Positions 26,976 through 36,350 of a DNA stretch of 64,000 bases are shown one piece after another. The notes under the pieces are model-generated. The model made no database searches. It saw only the letters and a list, made by a program, of their open reading frames with translations, and had not been told where the DNA came from. The number at the start of each line of letters is the position of its first letter. The first letter of the stretch is position 1. Source of the DNA: JACMLD01 sp044227095 (GTDB lineage: Bacteria; Bacteroidota; Bacteroidia; Chitinophagales; Chitinophagaceae); contig JBGAFV010000002.1 in NCBI GenBank assembly GCA_044227095.1, positions 496,001-560,000 of the forward strand, read 5' to 3'. The position numbers were made by a program, and so were the translations under genes.

Positions 26976-27812
26976 CTATGCAACAATATTTACCAATGTG
27001 CCAATGCCATCAATGGTTATTCTTATTGTATCGCCTGATTGTAATGTAAAAGTATTGTCTGGCACAACGCAAGTGCCCGTCATTAAATATGCGCCAGACG
27101 GAAATGAATACTCCCGGAACAAATAACTTACCAGTTCCTGGTGTGTGCGTTTCATCTGGTCGATAGTTACACTTCCGTCAAACACAATTTTATTATCTCT
27201 TTCAATTTCTATAGCAATAAGCGTTTTAGGAGAAATAGTCTCTTCTGTTAGTAGCACACAAGGGCCGATGGCCGCACAGCCATCATACATTTTTGCCTGC
27301 GGCAGGTACAAGGGGTTTTCTCCTTCAATACTGCGGCTGCTCATATCATTGCCAATAGAATAACCAATAATTTTTCCGGAAGAAGACATAACAAGTACCA
27401 GTTCTGGTTCGGGCACATCCCATACACTGTCTTTTCTTATTCTTACTTTACCCATTGGGCCTACTACCCTGCCACCGTTCGATTTAAAAAATATTTCCGG
27501 CCTCTCGGCATCATACACTTTATCATAAAAAGTAGCGCCGCCGCTTTCCTTGCTTTCTTCCATACGTGCTACTTTACTGCGCAAATAGGTAACGCCTGCG
27601 GCCCAAACTTCCTGTGTGCCAACCGGCGCTAACAATTCCTTTTCAAGCATCCATTCTGCGTCGCCTATAGGTTCAAGTCCATAAATCTCTTTCTGCACCT
27701 GGGCCCATAAGTCATCGCGATTTATAAATACATCCCAGTCTTTTTCTGCAGAAACATAAAAAGCATCTTTAAACTCAATAATAATTTCAGATTTGGTTTT
27801 GTACAGTTTCAT
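26976..27812 (-). CDS. Fumarylacetoacetate hydrolase-family enzyme, 2-keto-3-deoxy-sugar-acid type
   Basis: The 278-residue cytosolic protein belongs to the FAH fold. It has VWAAGVTYLRSKVAR, ERPEIFFKSN, the metal-site acid motif VPEPELVLV, GYSIGNDMSSRSIEGENPLY and LPQAKMYDGCAAIGP. This pattern is closest to 2-dehydro-3-deoxy-D-arabinonate dehydratase and related sugar-acid enzymes. In a rhamnosidase cluster, an alternative is a hydrolase of 2,4-diketo-3-deoxy-rhamnonate in the non-phosphorylating rhamnose route. The other enzymes of that route are not in the window, so the assignment stays open. It is followed by the GH78-like gene and preceded by the symporter gene, all on one strand. Confidence 0.85.
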   Translation of the reverse strand: MKLYKTKSEIIIEFKDAFYVSAEKDWDVFINRDDLWAQVQKEIYGLEPIGDAEWMLEKELLAPVGTQEVWAAGVTYLRSKVARMEESKESGGATFYDKVYDAERPEIFFKSNGGRVVGPMGKVRIRKDSVWDVPEPELVLVMSSSGKIIGYSIGNDMSSRSIEGENPLYLPQAKMYDGCAAIGPCVLLTEETISPKTLIAIEIERDNKIVFDGSVTIDQMKRTHQELVSYLFREYSFPSGAYLMTGTCVVPDNTFTLQSGDTIRITIDGIGTLVNIVA

Positions 27813-27887
27813 GTTTATTGTTTAAGCCGGTTAAAGGCAATGTGAAAATTACTCTATTTACTGCAACTGAAATATATACAATTGCGT

Positions 27888-29462
27888 TCAATCGGCAATC
27901 GTGATTTGTTCACTTTTTCTTCTTGTGTATGTCAATAGCAATCCCGTTAAAAAAATAGTAAGTGTTCCGGCAACAATAATCATGCTTGCATGCAATGGGT
28001 TTCGGATAAATGCGTATTGAGCCGGTAACTTTGGCGATAACGTCATCCACAGAATAACTACAATGCCTGCCAGTACAGCAATCATGGCTTCGCGACTACG
28101 GGTATTGCCACTGATAAGACCGAGTAAAAAAAGACCAAGCATGCCGCCGGCAAAAATTCCAGATAGTTCCCACCATGTATCAAGAATACTTTTGCTGCCA
28201 ATCATAAAAATACCTGTGCATAAACCTGCCACGCCAAACAAAACAGTAGTTAGTTGTAAAATGCGCAGGTTATTTTTTTCCGTGATTGTGGGGTTGATGT
28301 ACCTTTTAAGAATATCTGCTGTAAAAACAGTTGCAGAAGCATTCATGCCAGAGCTTATGGTACTCATAGCAGCAGAAAGAATAGCGGCTATAATTAAGCC
28401 GAGTAATCCCGCAGGAATTTTTGTAACCATAAACTGTGGCAATACTTTATCCGCATAATCTGCAGGTTGCAGTTGCGCCGCAATTGTTTTTATTTGCTGA
28501 ACATTTTCAGTATTACCAATTTTTTCTGCGGCGGTTGCCAGCTTTACTGTTTGTAGCATTTCCGGGTGCAATTGGTAATAAGCAAACAATGCCGAGCCAA
28601 TGCAAAAAAACAGAAACGATGCAGGCACATAAATAGCTACGCATAGCCATACAGATCTTTTTGCCTGCTTTTCTGAACTGGCAGTATGATAACGCTGAAC
28701 ATAATTCTGGTCCATTCCAAAATTATTAAGGTTGATAAAGAACCCATACAACAGCACCACCCAAAAAGTTGATTCAGTAAATTTTAATGATGCGCTACCA
28801 AGACTGAATTTATTGCTTTCGCCTGCAATCTTAATCACCTGTTGTATACCACCAGGCATTTCTGTAATGATTAACCAGAGAATAAGCACCGCACCAATTG
28901 TTTTAATAAAGCCTTGTATAACTTCCGTCCATATTATAGCCTGCATTCCTCCCATTACCGTATACAGAATAATGCAAATGCCCATAATAATCATAACAGG
29001 CGCCATAGCATAACCTGTTAGTGCCTGAAGGCTTAATGCCATTCCAAAAAAAATAGATCCCATTCTTGCAAACTGCGTTAGCAGAAAACAAACCACAGCA
29101 TAAGTTCTTGCCCACGCACCGAAACGTGTTTCAAGATTGGTGTAGGCAGATATACCCGTAGTGCGCCTGTAAAATGGAACAAAATATTTTGCAGCCACCC
29201 ATGCAGCCAATGGCATGGAAAGACTAAAAACAAAAGCGTTCCAGTTACTACCGAATGATTTGCCCGGCACACCCAAAAATGTATTGCTGCTTAGAAATGT
29301 TGCGTATATAGAAATGCCAATTGCCCATCCCGGAATTTTGCCCGATGCAATGGTAAACTGTTCTGCATTTTTATTCTTTCCTGAAAAATAAAAACCCATG
29401 AGTACCATTACAAGCAGGTAGATAACTATAATGGCAATATCTAATAATGGCAGGTTATGCAT
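27888..29462 (-). CDS. Sodium:solute symporter family transporter
   Basis: This 524-residue integral membrane protein has about 13-14 hydrophobic helices and SSS-family features: an N-terminal YFSGKNKNAEQFTIASGKIP, FLSSNTFLGVPGKSF, and GLIIAAILSAAMSTISSGMN, the conserved sodium-site region. It should import a sugar, sugar acid or similar solute with sodium across the inner membrane. Its place between two glycoside hydrolases and a sugar-acid enzyme suggests uptake of the released sugar. The start was set at the ATG at 29462; a TTG one codon earlier is not needed. Confidence 0.92.
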   Translation of the reverse strand: MHNLPLLDIAIIVIYLLVMVLMGFYFSGKNKNAEQFTIASGKIPGWAIGISIYATFLSSNTFLGVPGKSFGSNWNAFVFSLSMPLAAWVAAKYFVPFYRRTTGISAYTNLETRFGAWARTYAVVCFLLTQFARMGSIFFGMALSLQALTGYAMAPVMIIMGICIILYTVMGGMQAIIWTEVIQGFIKTIGAVLILWLIITEMPGGIQQVIKIAGESNKFSLGSASLKFTESTFWVVLLYGFFINLNNFGMDQNYVQRYHTASSEKQAKRSVWLCVAIYVPASFLFFCIGSALFAYYQLHPEMLQTVKLATAAEKIGNTENVQQIKTIAAQLQPADYADKVLPQFMVTKIPAGLLGLIIAAILSAAMSTISSGMNASATVFTADILKRYINPTITEKNNLRILQLTTVLFGVAGLCTGIFMIGSKSILDTWWELSGIFAGGMLGLFLLGLISGNTRSREAMIAVLAGIVVILWMTLSPKLPAQYAFIRNPLHASMIIVAGTLTIFLTGLLLTYTRRKSEQITIAD

Positions 29463-29506
29463 CAATCGTTAGTGATAAATTAATATAGCAGCAGTTACAA
29501 CACAAA

Positions 29507-32500
29507 CTATTTTGCAGAAGGCCAGTTGCCATCAACAATAGGTTGCAATAAAATTTTTGCAGGATCAAGCACTACGTGTTTTACCCTTTCTCTTTTCCAT
29601 GTATATACAATATGCACCAGCCCGTCTTTTGTTTGCATTACAGAAGGATAAGAATATTCTCCCGGTGCATCTTCCAGCACCAATGCTGCGCTCCAGTTTG
29701 TGCCATCTTCTGATATAGCTACGTTTAATGGTGACCGTTGGCCCCATCCATCCTCTTCATTCGGCCTAACATGATTGTACACCAGCAATTGTCTTCCATC
29801 TTTTAATGTTATTGCGTCTATACCAGAATTATTATTGGGCAATGTTGTTGCTGTCATTGTACTCCATGTTTTTCCGCCATCATTGCTCCAAGATTGATTG
29901 ATGGTTTTGTTTTTGCTTCGGCACACTATCTGCTGCCTTCCGTCTTTATATTGCAGAATACTGGGCTGAATAGCTGAAACAATTTTGCCATCATTAAGGT
30001 CTGCAGACTTTGTCCATGTTTTGCCAAGATCTTTTGTGTATTCAAAATGCGCCTGCCATCCATTGTTTTCTGTGCTTGAAGGGCAAACAAGCACACCATT
30101 AATTAATATTGGTTTGTTTTTTATAGGCCCTAAGAAGCCATCGGGCAATGCTTCACGTTTACTCCATGTTATTCCATTGTTCTTTGACCGCATCATCCAG
30201 CCTTTCCAACCCACTACATAAGGGCCAATTTTATAAAACAATAGCAAATCGCCGCCCGGCACCTGGTATAAAACAGGATTGTAACAGGGATAACGTGTTG
30301 TTTCGTTAATAATACCATCAGCAATTTTTTGGGGCGTTGTCCATTTATTATTGATAAACCGGCTACCCCATATACAAACATCTTTATTGCCTTCATCCGT
30401 TCCACCAAACCATGCTGTTACCAAACCCGCAGGTGTTTCTGCAATAGTACTTGCATGACATGAAGGGAAAGGTGCCTGTTCATAAATAAACTCATCTTTT
30501 AAAACACCTTTTTTATTTTTTGCAACTTGCGCACCGCCCTTATTGATTGTGTATGTATAATTTCCAGAACCGGTTTTAATCGCTTTATTACTGCCGGGCA
30601 AATAGATTTCTGCAGTGGTATTGACAGGTATGCTTACATTCAGTACAAATACATCATTTTCTTTTTCCCAGTATGTTTTAATAAGACCATAAGGAGAATG
30701 ATAAGTAGCTTTTGCATTTTTTATATCGCCGGCTGGCTGTGGTTTTATAATAATATTTTTATACCCTGTAGATCCTTCTGCTTGTTTAATGCCACAAAGC
30801 CCGGCGTAGAACCATTCCATAATATGCCCCAGCATAAAATGATTATTAGAAACAGAAGTATATGCCTGCCACGATTCCGTTAAAGCCGTTGCACCATGTG
30901 CCAGTTGAAAACCATATCCGGGCACATCGTTCCTGCTGTTCATATCGAAAATTACATCAGATCTGCCTGCATCTTCTAATGCACGCAATACATAGCGATA
31001 ACCAATATCCCCGGCAGTAAGCGCATTGTTTCTGTTACGAATATCTTTCACAAGATTATCAACAACAGTTTTCTTATTTTGTGGTTCTGTTAAACCCATA
31101 AACAGTGCCATAGCATTTGCTGCCTGACTTCCGCTTGCATATTGTTTGGTAGCGCTGTTAAAAAATTTTGTGTTGAACGATTTCTTTACTGCTATTGCCA
31201 GCGCATCAAATTGTTTTGCGTCCGTTGCCTTACCTAATAATGATGCAATCCTGCTCATAATAGTAAGATCATAATAATAAACAGCAGTGGCAGTAACGCC
31301 GGGTGGTGTTAATTGCGATACGCCTGGATCTTTCGGGCCTATATCATACCAATCGCCCAAACCTTGCAAAAGAATATTATTAACTGCTTTTGTTTGCAGG
31401 TAAGCAATATAACGTTGCATCATTGGATATGCTTCTGCAAGTGTTTGTTTATCTGCATACCATTGGTAATTGTACCAGGGAAGAATAATAGCCGCACTTC
31501 CCCACTCCGGAGAATCCCTGAAAGGTTCTGTAAAATGTACATATTCCGGCGCTATCTCCGGTATAAGTCCATCAGGTGTTTGCGCATTGATGATGTCTCT
31601 TATCACTTTCCTGCAAAGGCTTGCAATATCAAAATTGTATTGAACTGAACTGCCTACCAAATGTGTCTGTTCAAGCCAGCCAAGTTTTTCGCGGTGCGGA
31701 CAATCCGTAAACACACTTGCCGTATTGCTTTTAATGGCCCATTTAATCAGTTCACTGGTTTGATTGAACAACTGGCTGGAAGAAACAAAACTTCCCGAAG
31801 CTTCTGCAGCATTGCTTGTATGCAATCCTTCAATCTTTTCTACTACAGCAAACTTATCAGTGTTGGTTTCTCCGGCAGGTACAGCTCCCTGCACCTGCAG
31901 ATAACGGAAACCGTAATACGAAAACTGCGGCTGCCAGGCTTCCTGTCCTGTTCCTTTTAAAATATACGTGTAATAACAAGGGCCGCCAGAAGCATCCTGG
32001 TTAGGCGTTCCATCCTCATTAATTAATTCCGACGGCGTAATGCGAACCGTATCTCCTTTTCTACCACTAACAACAATTGATGGAATGCCAGAAAAATTCT
32101 GACCAAGATCATACACCCATACATCTGGTTTTAAAACTGTTTTCTTTACAGGAGAAAAACGCTGCATTACTTTTAACGGCGCTGCTGTTTGTGCATCCAA
32201 TGCAGGCGGACCGGTTGTTACTATTGCCGGCTTCCATTTGCTATCATCAAAAGAAGGTTTGTTCCAATTGTTTTGCTCAAGATTTGCATCATAATCTTCT
32301 CCTCCATAAATGCTGGAAAAAATTATTGGAGAAGCCGATGTTTTCCATGAAGCGTCACTAACAAAATCAGTTGTGTTACCATCTGCGTATTCAATTGCAA
32401 CCCTGCAAATCATTACAGGGTTTCCATAGGCGCCGGTAAGTTTTCTGTAGCGTTCCCCACCAATATAATAGAATCCATTGCCCAACATTACACCAATAGC

Positions 32501-33232
32501 ATTGTTTCCTTCTTTCAACTGGCTTGTAATATCAAAGGTTACATACAAAGCATGCTTGCTGTATTGCGTCCAACCGGGATCTAAAAAATGATCACCGGTT
32601 TTTTCCCCGTTTATACTCAAATCAAAATGTCCAAGTCCGCTAATGAAAATGGTTGCTTTCTTCACAGGTTTGTCAATAGAAAAACTTTTTCTTAGCAATG
32701 GCAAAACATTTCTTCTTACGCCCCACTCCTTATTACCATCGCCATGTGCAAAAGGAATAATTTTATTTGCATCAGGCAATGTTTCGTAGCCTATCCAATT
32801 TGCCCCTTTCCAATCTGCAACAGAAAGCAAACCCATTTGCCAGCTAGCTATATTACTCCAGTTGCTGGCGTTGCCTTTATTATCCCACGCCATTAATTTC
32901 CAGAAATATTTTTTTGCAGCCTTTAATGCATTGCCATTGTACGGCACTTGTATAGAAGCACCCGATGCTATTTTTTTTGAATCCCAAATATTACCAGTAT
33001 TTTTTTCCAATAACAAAGAATCATCAGCTACCAAAATCCTGTATGCTGTTTGCAAAACATTTTCATCAAACGATTGCAGTTCCCAGCTTAGCATTGGCTT
33101 TGCCATATCAATGCCAGATGGATTTGTTATGTACCCGCAGCGAAGATTGGTAACCGTTAGTTTCTGCGCATGTGCCGTATCAATAAAAAACAGCAGGAAG
33201 AAAATAAAAAACAGTCGGTTTAGCATATACAT
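29507..33232 (-). CDS. GH78 alpha-L-rhamnosidase fused to a sialidase-like domain
   Basis: The 1241-residue protein has a signal peptide (ending AHAQ) and two enzyme modules. Residues 25 to about 890 form a complete GH78 enzyme: N-terminal beta domains (LSWELQSFDENVLQTAYRI, FYIGGERYRK), the barrel with DCPHREKLGWLEQ near residue 510 and GLGDWYDIG, and the C-terminal domain ending IYLPGSNKAIKTGSG. Residues from about 905 to 1235 form a BNR/sialidase-like propeller with four Asp-box-like motifs (SKNNGITWS, TKDLGKTWT, SNDGGKTWS, SEDGTNWS) and the opening PSCHASTIAETPAG. It should act on a rhamnose-capped glycan at the cell surface or in the periplasm. The propeller could be a second hydrolase or lyase rather than a true sialidase. 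Confidence 0.88.
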   Translation of the reverse strand: MYMLNRLFFIFFLLFFIDTAHAQKLTVTNLRCGYITNPSGIDMAKPMLSWELQSFDENVLQTAYRILVADDSLLLEKNTGNIWDSKKIASGASIQVPYNGNALKAAKKYFWKLMAWDNKGNASNWSNIASWQMGLLSVADWKGANWIGYETLPDANKIIPFAHGDGNKEWGVRRNVLPLLRKSFSIDKPVKKATIFISGLGHFDLSINGEKTGDHFLDPGWTQYSKHALYVTFDITSQLKEGNNAIGVMLGNGFYYIGGERYRKLTGAYGNPVMICRVAIEYADGNTTDFVSDASWKTSASPIIFSSIYGGEDYDANLEQNNWNKPSFDDSKWKPAIVTTGPPALDAQTAAPLKVMQRFSPVKKTVLKPDVWVYDLGQNFSGIPSIVVSGRKGDTVRITPSELINEDGTPNQDASGGPCYYTYILKGTGQEAWQPQFSYYGFRYLQVQGAVPAGETNTDKFAVVEKIEGLHTSNAAEASGSFVSSSQLFNQTSELIKWAIKSNTASVFTDCPHREKLGWLEQTHLVGSSVQYNFDIASLCRKVIRDIINAQTPDGLIPEIAPEYVHFTEPFRDSPEWGSAAIILPWYNYQWYADKQTLAEAYPMMQRYIAYLQTKAVNNILLQGLGDWYDIGPKDPGVSQLTPPGVTATAVYYYDLTIMSRIASLLGKATDAKQFDALAIAVKKSFNTKFFNSATKQYASGSQAANAMALFMGLTEPQNKKTVVDNLVKDIRNRNNALTAGDIGYRYVLRALEDAGRSDVIFDMNSRNDVPGYGFQLAHGATALTESWQAYTSVSNNHFMLGHIMEWFYAGLCGIKQAEGSTGYKNIIIKPQPAGDIKNAKATYHSPYGLIKTYWEKENDVFVLNVSIPVNTTAEIYLPGSNKAIKTGSGNYTYTINKGGAQVAKNKKGVLKDEFIYEQAPFPSCHASTIAETPAGLVTAWFGGTDEGNKDVCIWGSRFINNKWTTPQKIADGIINETTRYPCYNPVLYQVPGGDLLLFYKIGPYVVGWKGWMMRSKNNGITWSKREALPDGFLGPIKNKPILINGVLVCPSSTENNGWQAHFEYTKDLGKTWTKSADLNDGKIVSAIQPSILQYKDGRQQIVCRSKNKTINQSWSNDGGKTWSTMTATTLPNNNSGIDAITLKDGRQLLVYNHVRPNEEDGWGQRSPLNVAISEDGTNWSAALVLEDAPGEYSYPSVMQTKDGLVHIVYTWKRERVKHVVLDPAKILLQPIVDGNWPSAK

Positions 33233-33388
33233 AGCAGTAATATTATTCTGCTGAAAGGTATATAATTTAAGGTTTCCACAAATAATGGGTAATTGCTGCT
33301 GTTATTTTTATTAACTAGCCAGCAGTAGTAATATTATTCAGCGACGGTTGTGTCACTCACTTTTACTGTATATCGCTATTGTGCTATT

Positions 33389-33471
33389 CATCCCCTTCAG
33401 GGATGTAAGAAGATTTTGTCTTAACCCCGAATCTCATTCGGGGTTATTGTTATTAATCCCTTTCAGGGATT
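33389..33471. repeat. Triple-hairpin REP-like array
   Basis: Three perfect short hairpins lie in the 339-base gap upstream of the GH78-sialidase gene: CATCCC-cttca-GGGATG (33389-33405), AACCCCGAAT-ctc-ATTCGGGGTT (33423-33445) and AATCCC-tttca-GGGATT (33455-33471). The outer two are variants of one unit. Such arrays resemble REP elements moved by single-copy Y1 (RAYT) transposases. None is encoded in this window. The rest of the gap shows nothing else. Confidence 0.65.
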
Positions 33472-33571
33472 TCATTCAAATATCGCCAGTCGAAATGTTA
33501 TGAAGACGCTGGTTTTATACAATACTGATATATAGAAAGGGGCTCTCTACATGAAGAATAAAAAATTACAG

Positions 33572-33745
33572 CTAGTGTTTTCTAAAGAAAACAACTTTAA
33601 TAATGATAACTATAATCGCAAATAAAAACATCATTATACTGATGCGGTTTATGCCGTGCATATACTTCATCCACCTGGAGTTTGGAGCATTGGGATCTCT
33701 TTTTTTCAGATACAAATATTCGCCTAATTGTTGCCAGATACCCAT
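33572..33745 (-). CDS. Small single-span membrane protein, DUF6728-like
   Basis: The 57-residue protein has a conserved-looking N-terminal part (WQQLGEYLYLKKRDPNAPNS, then RWMKYMHGINR) and one membrane helix (ISIMMFLFAIIVIIIKVVFF) before a basic end. I recall such microproteins in Bacteroidota as DUF6728; the role is unknown. The start was set at the ATG at 33745. A TTG three codons upstream is possible. It is transcribed away from tRNA-Ala. Confidence 0.7.
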   Translation of the reverse strand: MGIWQQLGEYLYLKKRDPNAPNSRWMKYMHGINRISIMMFLFAIIVIIIKVVFFRKH

Positions 33746-33837
33746 GAGATACAATTGATTTTTGTGACCACAATATTACAACAACCCGGTTTAAAAAATG
33801 TTCTTTTAAAGGATATGGCGTCTTTGTTAAAATCCTA

Positions 33838-33845
33838 TATATTTG
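33838..33845 (+). promoter_or_regulatory. Likely tRNA-Ala -7 promoter box
   Basis: TATATTTG matches TAnnTTTG and lies 48 bases before the mature tRNA 5' end. A TTTG at 33823-33826 is too close to serve as a standard -33 box, so only the -7 part is supported. Confidence 0.45.
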
Positions 33846-33849
33846 CCGT

Positions 33850-33880
33850 CCCCGATTACAATCGGGAAGGTCGTCGGTTC
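33850..33880 (+). repeat. Hairpin plus tRNA T-arm-like repeat before tRNA-Ala
   Basis: CCCGATT-aca-ATCGGG forms a hairpin at 33851-33866. It is followed by AGGTCGTCGGTTC (33868-33880), which is identical to the variable-loop/T-arm part of the tRNA at 33938-33950. It could be the remnant of a second tRNA copy or of an integration event. Confidence 0.55.
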
Positions 33881-33893
33881 TTTTTAAAATTAT

Positions 33894-33967
<74 letters not shown>

Positions 33968-33974
33968 CACTTTT

Positions 33975-33999
33975 AAAGCCTGCATAAGCAGGCTTTTTA
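33975..33999 (+). terminator. Terminator after tRNA-Ala
   Basis: AAAGCCTGC-ATAA-GCAGGCTTT is a nine-base-pair hairpin followed by a T run. It can end the tRNA transcript and, on the other strand (A run becoming T run), may also serve the aldo/keto reductase gene that ends at 34013. Confidence 0.85.
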
Positions 34000-34012
34000 T
34001 TTGGGACAAGTA

Positions 34013-35014
34013 CTACTCACCTTTCATCAGGCCATTATTTTTCATTGCATTCCAGAATTCTTGTGGAATTTCTTTATTCACCATGTTTATAGTGGCTTTT
34101 AGTCTTTCGGGTTTTGAAGCACTAACGGCAATACTTTTAACTCCCGGTGCATTTAACCCAAACTGAATACCAACACAAGCTGGTTCCAGATTATATTCTT
34201 TGCAAAGACTATAAAATTTTTCACGCCAGGCTATTAATTCTTCTCCTCGCCTGGTTGTTTTATCTATGCGCTGGTAATTATAAAATTCGCCACCGGTTAA
34301 ATATCCGCCATTAAATACTGCAGAATTGATAACAGTTACATTTCTATCAGCAAGCTCTTTCATAAAAACAGAAAGTGCTTTTGGGTGTGAGTGCACCGTC
34401 ATGCTGTTTGCAATCATTACCCAATCAAACGCTACATCTTTGCTTAACCGCTCAATACTTCTCCAGTCTTTTGCACCAACACCAACTGAATCTGCTTTGC
34501 CTGCTTTTTTAAGATCAAAAAGTGCCCGGTAAGCTTCAAGAATGTCTTTATATCTTTTTTCTGCGTCTGTTGCATCGGTTGCAGCTGCAAGGTATTCATC
34601 AGGATCATGCACAGATACAAAACGTGAATCGTAGCCATTCAATAACATATTGCCTTGTTCAAAACAGGAAAGAATACCATCGTACCCAAGTTTTTGCACG
34701 GCATCATTCTTAATGTCTTTCCAAACCCCTTTTTCAAAAGTTGGTTCGTCTGTTAACAATGGAACACGGTACCAGCCAAGTTTGTTACTGATGATAACAT
34801 CTTCCGGAGCAATTGACAAATCTTTTAAACCCTGGCTAAGCGATTCTAATGCCAGCCCCGCTCCATATTTACCAGCGGAATCAAAAAAATAGGGTTTATT
34901 TGATTCAGAAATATATGCTGCTATCAACGCTGTCTTTTCCTCCTGCGTTAGTGCCTGGAAAATATTTCCGATTGTGCTTGTTCCTAAAACAACTTTTGGC
35001 AAATCAATCTGCAT
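34013..35014 (-). CDS. Aldo/keto reductase, aldose/fucose dehydrogenase type
   Basis: The 333-residue protein has the AKR barrel pattern: start LPKVVLGTSTIGNIF, the catalytic Asp and Tyr in FFDSAGKYGAG, Lys in VIISNKLGWYR, and His in RFVSVHDPDEYL. The C-terminal part has GIQFGLNAPGVKSIAV for cofactor binding. It resembles D-threo-aldose 1-dehydrogenase and L-fucose dehydrogenase-like enzymes that oxidise 6-deoxy aldoses to lactones. Together with the rhamnosidase cluster nearby this suggests 6-deoxy-sugar use, but the two are separated by a tRNA. The start was set at the ATG at 35014; an upstream ATG at 35050 would overlap the previous gene and add a very basic 12-residue tail. Confidence 0.85.
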   Translation of the reverse strand: MQIDLPKVVLGTSTIGNIFQALTQEEKTALIAAYISESNKPYFFDSAGKYGAGLALESLSQGLKDLSIAPEDVIISNKLGWYRVPLLTDEPTFEKGVWKDIKNDAVQKLGYDGILSCFEQGNMLLNGYDSRFVSVHDPDEYLAAATDATDAEKRYKDILEAYRALFDLKKAGKADSVGVGAKDWRSIERLSKDVAFDWVMIANSMTVHSHPKALSVFMKELADRNVTVINSAVFNGGYLTGGEFYNYQRIDKTTRRGEELIAWREKFYSLCKEYNLEPACVGIQFGLNAPGVKSIAVSASKPERLKATINMVNKEIPQEFWNAMKNNGLMKGE

Positions 35015-35033
35015 GTCTGTATATCTTTTCTTT

Positions 35034-36275
35034 TTAAAATGCTTTTTCAATATCGTCTAATGTTACACCTAGATTTTTATTCGCAATCTCGTTAAGCTTT
35101 TCTCTTGTTCCGGTAAAATGAAATACATAATGATTATGCGCCAGCGTTGCGCCTGGTTTTAAAAATGCTGCAGGCGATACGCTTTCAATTTCATAAAAAG
35201 GGCCCATTTGAGAACCATCCTGCAGCGTCCCATCATTGTATGCATTAACAGCATCTCCGCTAAATGGCGGTTTTGTTGTTTTCCATTCTTGGTTTAAATA
35301 TTTACCGTTAGCATCTACATCAAACATTGTTATTGTAAGTACATTACTGACCGCATCCCAGCTGCCTGCTATTGGTTTTGCACGGTTTGGTGCTAGTCCA
35401 AGCTTACCACGACTTTTTCCATCTGCCTTAAAAAATAAAACGCCGTTATTCCATTTAACCCTGTCGTTTGAAATTTGCCCAAAGTAATTAGTAGTAGCTA
35501 CTTTAGATGTATCGCCTGCATTGTTTTTATAGGGAATAACAATGATTGTTTTATCAGAAGGATTAAACATATCCAGCATCCAGATACAAGGCATGCCTGT
35601 TTGTTCATTCCATTCGGTTGTGCCTTTATTTGTAATGGAGTTTGCAGCAAGATAACCTACGGCTTTTACATCCCCGCCCGTTTCTATTCCTGTTTTAGCA
35701 GCAATATCTTTGTTTGTTAGTATAGATATGTTTCTATCTGCAGTTAACGCCAATTCGGTGCCGTGGTAGTTTACCAGGTTCATGCTTTTTTGCATGTGCA
35801 CTTCGTTTGGCTGTTGGTTAACAATTGTCCATGGCTCTGTATCTATTGGCGAAGGCGTTTTCCAGTTAGCAAATACCATTTCTTTTCCTTTTGGAAAGAA
35901 GAGAGAGAATACACCTCCTTCGGGACCAAGCCAGATGCGATTTTCACCGCCGTAAGCATTCATATGTGCATCAACTGATGCAGTAAAAGCTTTATAATTA
36001 ATCCAGCCAAAACTTTTGCTGCTATCTCCATTTGCTGAAGAAGTAAAAACTTTTGCCTGGTATTTTGCCGAAACAGCTATGCGTGCCTGTTCGCCCTGGT
36101 TTGATAATACAATAAGGCTATCATCATGATTGCGCAAAAAAGCAAGATCATAACCAAAGCTTCCTTTTGCAGAACTGCTATCGCTTTTGTTTGGTTCTGC
36201 TGCTGTTGTAGTTTGAGTATTGTTGCAGGCCGTTACCATTAATAAAAATGAAATGCCGGAAAGTAATCGTTTCAT
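35034..36275 (-). CDS. Lipoprotein of unknown function (DUF6786-like)
   Basis: The 413-residue protein is a lipoprotein: MKRLLSGISFLLMVTACNN gives a lipobox VTAC with Cys17. The mature part is rich in beta-strands and aromatic residues (NAYGGENRIWLGPEGGVFS, FNPSDKTIIVIPYKN, YEIESVSPAAFLKPG). It looks like a sugar-mutarotase-like or carbohydrate-associated sandwich, and I recall it as the DUF6786 family. It is followed 19 bases later by the aldo/keto reductase, so the two are probably co-transcribed and may share a substrate. The start was chosen so that the signal peptide begins with MKR; an ATG 11 codons earlier is possible. Confidence 0.75.
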   Translation of the reverse strand: MKRLLSGISFLLMVTACNNTQTTTAAEPNKSDSSSAKGSFGYDLAFLRNHDDSLIVLSNQGEQARIAVSAKYQAKVFTSSANGDSSKSFGWINYKAFTASVDAHMNAYGGENRIWLGPEGGVFSLFFPKGKEMVFANWKTPSPIDTEPWTIVNQQPNEVHMQKSMNLVNYHGTELALTADRNISILTNKDIAAKTGIETGGDVKAVGYLAANSITNKGTTEWNEQTGMPCIWMLDMFNPSDKTIIVIPYKNNAGDTSKVATTNYFGQISNDRVKWNNGVLFFKADGKSRGKLGLAPNRAKPIAGSWDAVSNVLTITMFDVDANGKYLNQEWKTTKPPFSGDAVNAYNDGTLQDGSQMGPFYEIESVSPAAFLKPGATLAHNHYVFHFTGTREKLNEIANKNLGVTLDDIEKAF

Positions 36276-36350
36276 AATTGGCAAGGTAAGTTTATTTGTT
36301 ATACGCAATCATTATGCATTGTATTGATCCGGTTGCAGGCCTTCCTAAAA

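Noticed and set aside
28063..28458. Plus-strand 131-codon ORF opposite the symporter gene
   Set aside because: It is antisense to a well-supported membrane protein gene and only mirrors its codon bias.
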